64,000 nucleotides of DNA from Macrotrachela quadricornifera (taxonomy: Eukaryota > Rotifera > Eurotatoria > Philodinida > Philodinidae). Where the stretch lies: positions 271,923 to 335,922 of the forward strand of contig JAJEKB010020795.1 of assembly GCA_022393335.1 (NCBI GenBank). Direction: 5' to 3'. The translations under genes were made by a program, and so were the position numbers. A model generated the notes under the pieces. It searched no databases. It had not been told where the DNA came from and saw nothing but the letters and a program-made list of their open reading frames with translations. Positions 61,001-64,000 of this stretch are shown here, one piece after another; positions within the stretch are counted from its first letter, which is position 1, and every line of letters begins with the position of its first letter.

Positions 61001-63442
61001 TTTTCAGCTTGAAACTATACAGACAGACAGATATTCATTAGTTAATTGTAAAAGTTTCACATCTTTTGATTAGGTGTTTCTAAAACACAGCCAAGGGGGA
61101 AATGCAGGTTTGAAATTTCCAGCAGCTCAACACCATTTCAGTATCTGTTGGTACTGAAGCTCAGTAGAAGTGTTCAAAAAGTTTTGGAAAAGAAAATAAG
61201 AAATGAGGTTTTAACCAGGAGTGAGAGCCATCGATACATATAATGTTCAGTATTGTCTGTCTGTGCCGAGTCAAACGTTAAAGGTTGATTAAGGCTATAT
61301 AGACATACCTATAGATCCTCAAGGGTGTTAAACGGAACATAAAAAGGGATGAGACAATAGGAGGATGACACTGCAAAGCTACAAGGAATATGAGGCTATA
61401 AAATCGAAAGCTATGTGAGAAATAAAAATGTGTGCGATACAAGACTATGAGGCAGCAGGAGTGTCTATCAACTGGCACATGTAAATAGGACAAGCATGTT
61501 TTTCACCCTTGATCTCATCTGGATCAATGAGGTGATCATTTGTAGAATAATTATAGAAAACTAGCGGTAGCACCCGACGTTGCTCAAGAAATCTCTATAT
61601 CGGAAACTTCCCATATTAGAAAACGGCAGAAGATGTATAGAAGGTTTGCTTAAGACCTTATCATCTATTATTACTGCATATCCCGCCGTGCATACACTTA
61701 CATTTATTTTTGAATCAGATAATTCAATAAACAGTTTGAGGCTATGACTGTCTTTCCCTTAACTCATGCGTATTGCAATACTTTATACCACCACCCAGTG
61801 AAGAAACAGTGACACTAAGATGTGGATATTCTAACAATGGTAGCAAATGCCCCGAAGTTTTTGAAAGATTGGAAAAAATTGCAATGCATCATAATCTGTG
61901 TGAAATTTCAGCCCATCCCTCTCGCCAATCACCCTGATCCCTTCTCGATCTTCCTCGGGACCTATGAGTATGCCATGAGAAGTTTGGCATCCCCAGCTCA
62001 TCCGATGTCCAAACGCATAAAAAACCGACAGACACAACTTCTTTTTTATATATATAGATTATGAGTCATGAGTAATGGAAGTTTGTCTCACTTTTTACTT
62101 TCTTTATTCGATGGATATTTTCAATCATACTGTTGCACTTCATCTTATACATTCTATTCGTTTTCTTTCGATTATCTTAAGATGTCGCGTGACCCATAGC
62201 AAAAAGCACATGTTTTTATATACTTTTGTTCTTGAATTATTGAGAAAACAATAATATGCACAACTTCTCTGAAAAAGGCATTTACTATAGTAAATGCAAC
62301 AATAGGGGGCAAGTACCCACCTTAAGATGAAAATTTTGGGTGAAAAACTACCCTATGATTTTCCTCTGGTCAAAAAGGTGCTCTGTGCAAAATTTCACTG
62401 CATTTGCTCGTACCGTGTCATCCACATGCATGGCGAACAGACAGACAGACAGACAAACAAACAAACTTTCTTCTTTATATATATATAGATATAGTTAAAA
62501 GTATCAATAAATGAATATCAGCATAAAAACGAACAAAAAATTTCTCACCAACAATGTACCTAAGCTTTTAAATAATTCATAAATATTTTATATTCTAAAT
62601 TGTTTTCATACATTGCAGCCAAAATTAGAAAAAAATTTTAATGACTTTTTAATTAATATTCAAAATGAAACGGATGAATTTAAATCAATAATGTCAAATA
62701 AAAGGAAACTTAGAACTTCCATTTGCTCAACAACAATATTTGATTCTGATTCAACATCAACGAATAGTGATGAAGATATTGAAATAAATAAAACTTATTT
62801 AACACAAAATCGAATAATAACAAATAATAAAATAAAAAGAAATTTATCATCAATAACTATTGATTCAAGTATATCTGATATAGAAAATAATAATAATTCC
62901 ACACAAGAAATAACTGATAATGATTATGAAAAAAAAGAAAATTCTAATAATAAACCATGGTTAGATAAAATGCGCGAACAATTTTGGTTTCCATTCTTAG
63001 ATATGTTACATAAACAAAGTGAATTTGATATAGAATTAAGTGGAAAAATTTTATTATTAAAATTTATTATTGATAAATGTGTTGAAATAGGTGATAAAAT
63101 TCTTTTATTTTCACGTAGTTTATATTCATTAGATTATATTGAAAAATTTCTTAAAAACTTACATATTCAAAACGAAAAACAATATCAAATTCTTTTATCA
63201 CATAATAATAATAATAATAATAAACATATACCTGCTCCAGTACAATGGATACTTGATCAAGATTATTTTCGAATCGATGGTCGTACAAAAATTATATTAA
63301 GAAAACAATATACAGAAACATTTAATGATCCATCAAATTCACGTGTTCGATTATTTCTTTTATCAACACAAGCTAGTGGGATTGGGATTAATTTAACTGC
63401 TAGTAATCGAATTATTATTTTTGATGCAAGTTGGAATCCAAG
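55085..63442 (+). CDS. ATRX/XNP-type SNF2 chromatin-remodelling helicase, eight exons, 3' end outside window
   Basis: Exons 55085-55173, 55236-55446, 58417-59239, 59298-59546, 59752-59875, 59934-60314, 60389-60569 and 62619-63442 join in phase (960 codons + 2 nt) with GT/AG ends. The first 300 codons are Ser/Asp- and Lys-rich, with no ADD finger. Motif I is HCMGLGKT (about 337-344), motif II is ADEGH (459-463), then LTGTPLQNNLIE. The order YCMVSFIKPNLLG, FVNPIQNGQ and YLPPKFEYI is diagnostic of ATRX. The helicase C half has KILLFSRSLYSLDYIEKFL and LLSTQASGIGINLTASNRII; motif VI should be in the next exon. An acidic insert (about 640-680) and an Asn run encoded near 63206 lie between. Family members slide nucleosomes and maintain heterochromatin with ATP. 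TGA at 59333-59335 (codon 387) interrupts exon 4, so this copy may be inactive. Confidence 0.85.
55545..57508. mobile_element. 2-kb foldback element with 500-bp arms in helicase intron 2
   Basis: Arms 55551-56050 and 57000-57500 are inverted copies, almost identical over 500 bp, around a 950-bp centre that itself holds degenerate arm-like blocks (near 56680-56750, with ATTCTGGTGACCA words). TTATGCCGA stands on both sides (55536-55544 and 57509-57517). Long terminal inverted repeats plus a 9-bp direct repeat fit Mutator-like (MULE) insertions. No transposase frame inside. Confidence 0.8.
60570..62618. repeat. helicase intron 7 filled with RTE/SINE-like 3' tails
   Basis: ACTAGCGGTAGCACCCGACG near 61561 and tails such as (CAGA)n + CAAACAAACTTTCTTC + TATATATATAGAT (62440-62492), with a related tail at about 62020-62060 and a weaker one near 61018, are the style of RTE-type non-LTR retroelement 3' ends. 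No reverse transcriptase is present. Open frames here (61278-61493 -, 61822-62064 +) are not genes. Confidence 0.45.
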
Positions 63443-63654
63443 GTAAATAGAAATATTTATTAAGGAATTTTTATTTTGAAAAACAAAATCAACCTATGAC
63501 TTAACACTGGACAAAATCTCAATGCACTTTCCTCCTACATTCCCTATAGATAAAAAGGTTTCTATACATACTAAAATATAGAGAATTGCCAGATGTACAA
63601 AAGCGAATACCTACTTAAATGTTTTACTGAGACAAGTATGACGGTTAAATAGAC

Positions 63655-64000
63655 GAAAAAAAATGATGAAATGTTCGAAATAGAGATCCAGCTAAAATTT
63701 TAACTTTAACACGAAATTGTTCATAAAATCCTTCAACTTTGAGTATATGTTTTCTACTATCCAATTTAAATTTATGCCATTTTGCTTAGAACGAAATTCT
63801 ACATCCAATGGTATCATAATAAATCTCTCTCATTGAATAACTCTCGATTTTGAAAACGAGCTTTTTCGAATGCTTTAAAAAATACCGGCAAAGTGTCAGT
63901 TTCAAACAAATATTTCCTGAATATGAGCACTAAGATCTTTAAAAATATCATCGAAACGTAAAGCACAAAATGATCTATTATCTATTGGTGTTCAACAGTT
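63655..64000 (-). pseudogene. possible decayed coding remnant, family unknown
   Basis: Read from 64000 downward, short stretches in changing frames look coding: PIDNRSFCALRFDDIFKDL, then FFKAFEKARFQNRELFNERD, then WHKFKLDSRKHILKVEGFYE. They are separated by stops and shifts. I cannot name the family; an old transposon protein is possible. It lies in the intron or 3' flank after the last visible helicase exon. Confidence 0.3.

Noticed and set aside
1..64000. CRISPR arrays, rRNA, operons or bacterial promoters
   Set aside because: None seen; introns and gene style are eukaryotic.

Overview
The window looks like an accessory, gene-poor stretch of a metazoan nuclear genome, most likely a bdelloid rotifer. 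It is AT-rich. Most introns whose ends can be read are very short (58-74 bp), alongside a few of 0.2-3 kb. The gene families (giant DUF3638/DUF3645 protein, F-box proteins with divergent leucine-rich tails, two-pass Cys-rich membrane proteins, bacterial-type FAD monooxygenase and beta-lactamase-like remnants) are of kinds I associate with bdelloids. The organism call is inference; no marker gene is present.

Layout. 1-2.5 kb: decayed retroviral-type integrase (-). 2.7-5.2 kb: first copy of a segmental duplication carrying the 5' half of a two-pass membrane protein gene (+), which meets an F-box gene fragment (-) at a 10-N gap. 6.2-15.7 kb: one enormous DUF6606/DUF3638/DUF3645 gene (-), open over about 9 kb apart from three in-frame stops and a 400-N gap that has a mariner-like end at its edge. 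15.7-22.3 kb: no gene seen. 22.3-27.1 kb: a complete four-exon F-box gene (-), 572 codons, with a pyrimidine-rich tract in intron 1. 28-36.7 kb: foldback repeats, a beta-lactamase-like fragment (-), a 78-codon two-exon gene (-) with a palindromic element in its intron, a secreted-protein gene (-) cut at its 3' end by a 619-bp foldback element, a broken FAD monooxygenase (+), and a Tc1/mariner-like remnant. 37.5-38.6 kb: a GC-richer island of unknown nature. 41.3-41.9 kb: a sister of the 619-bp foldback. 42.4-44.8 kb: second copy of the segmental duplication with a gapped membrane protein gene (+). 49.3-50.6 kb: the only ungapped member of that family (+). 51.1-51.4 kb: a 137-bp tandem repeat. 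55.1 kb to the right edge: an ATRX/XNP-type SNF2 helicase gene (+) in at least eight exons. Its 3-kb intron 2 holds a 2-kb foldback with 500-bp arms, its reading frame has one TGA, and its 3' end lies outside the window.

The genes do not form a pathway. The common thread is decay and mobile DNA: in-frame stops occur in all three long or bacterial-type genes, and foldback elements repeatedly sit inside introns or at a gene end.
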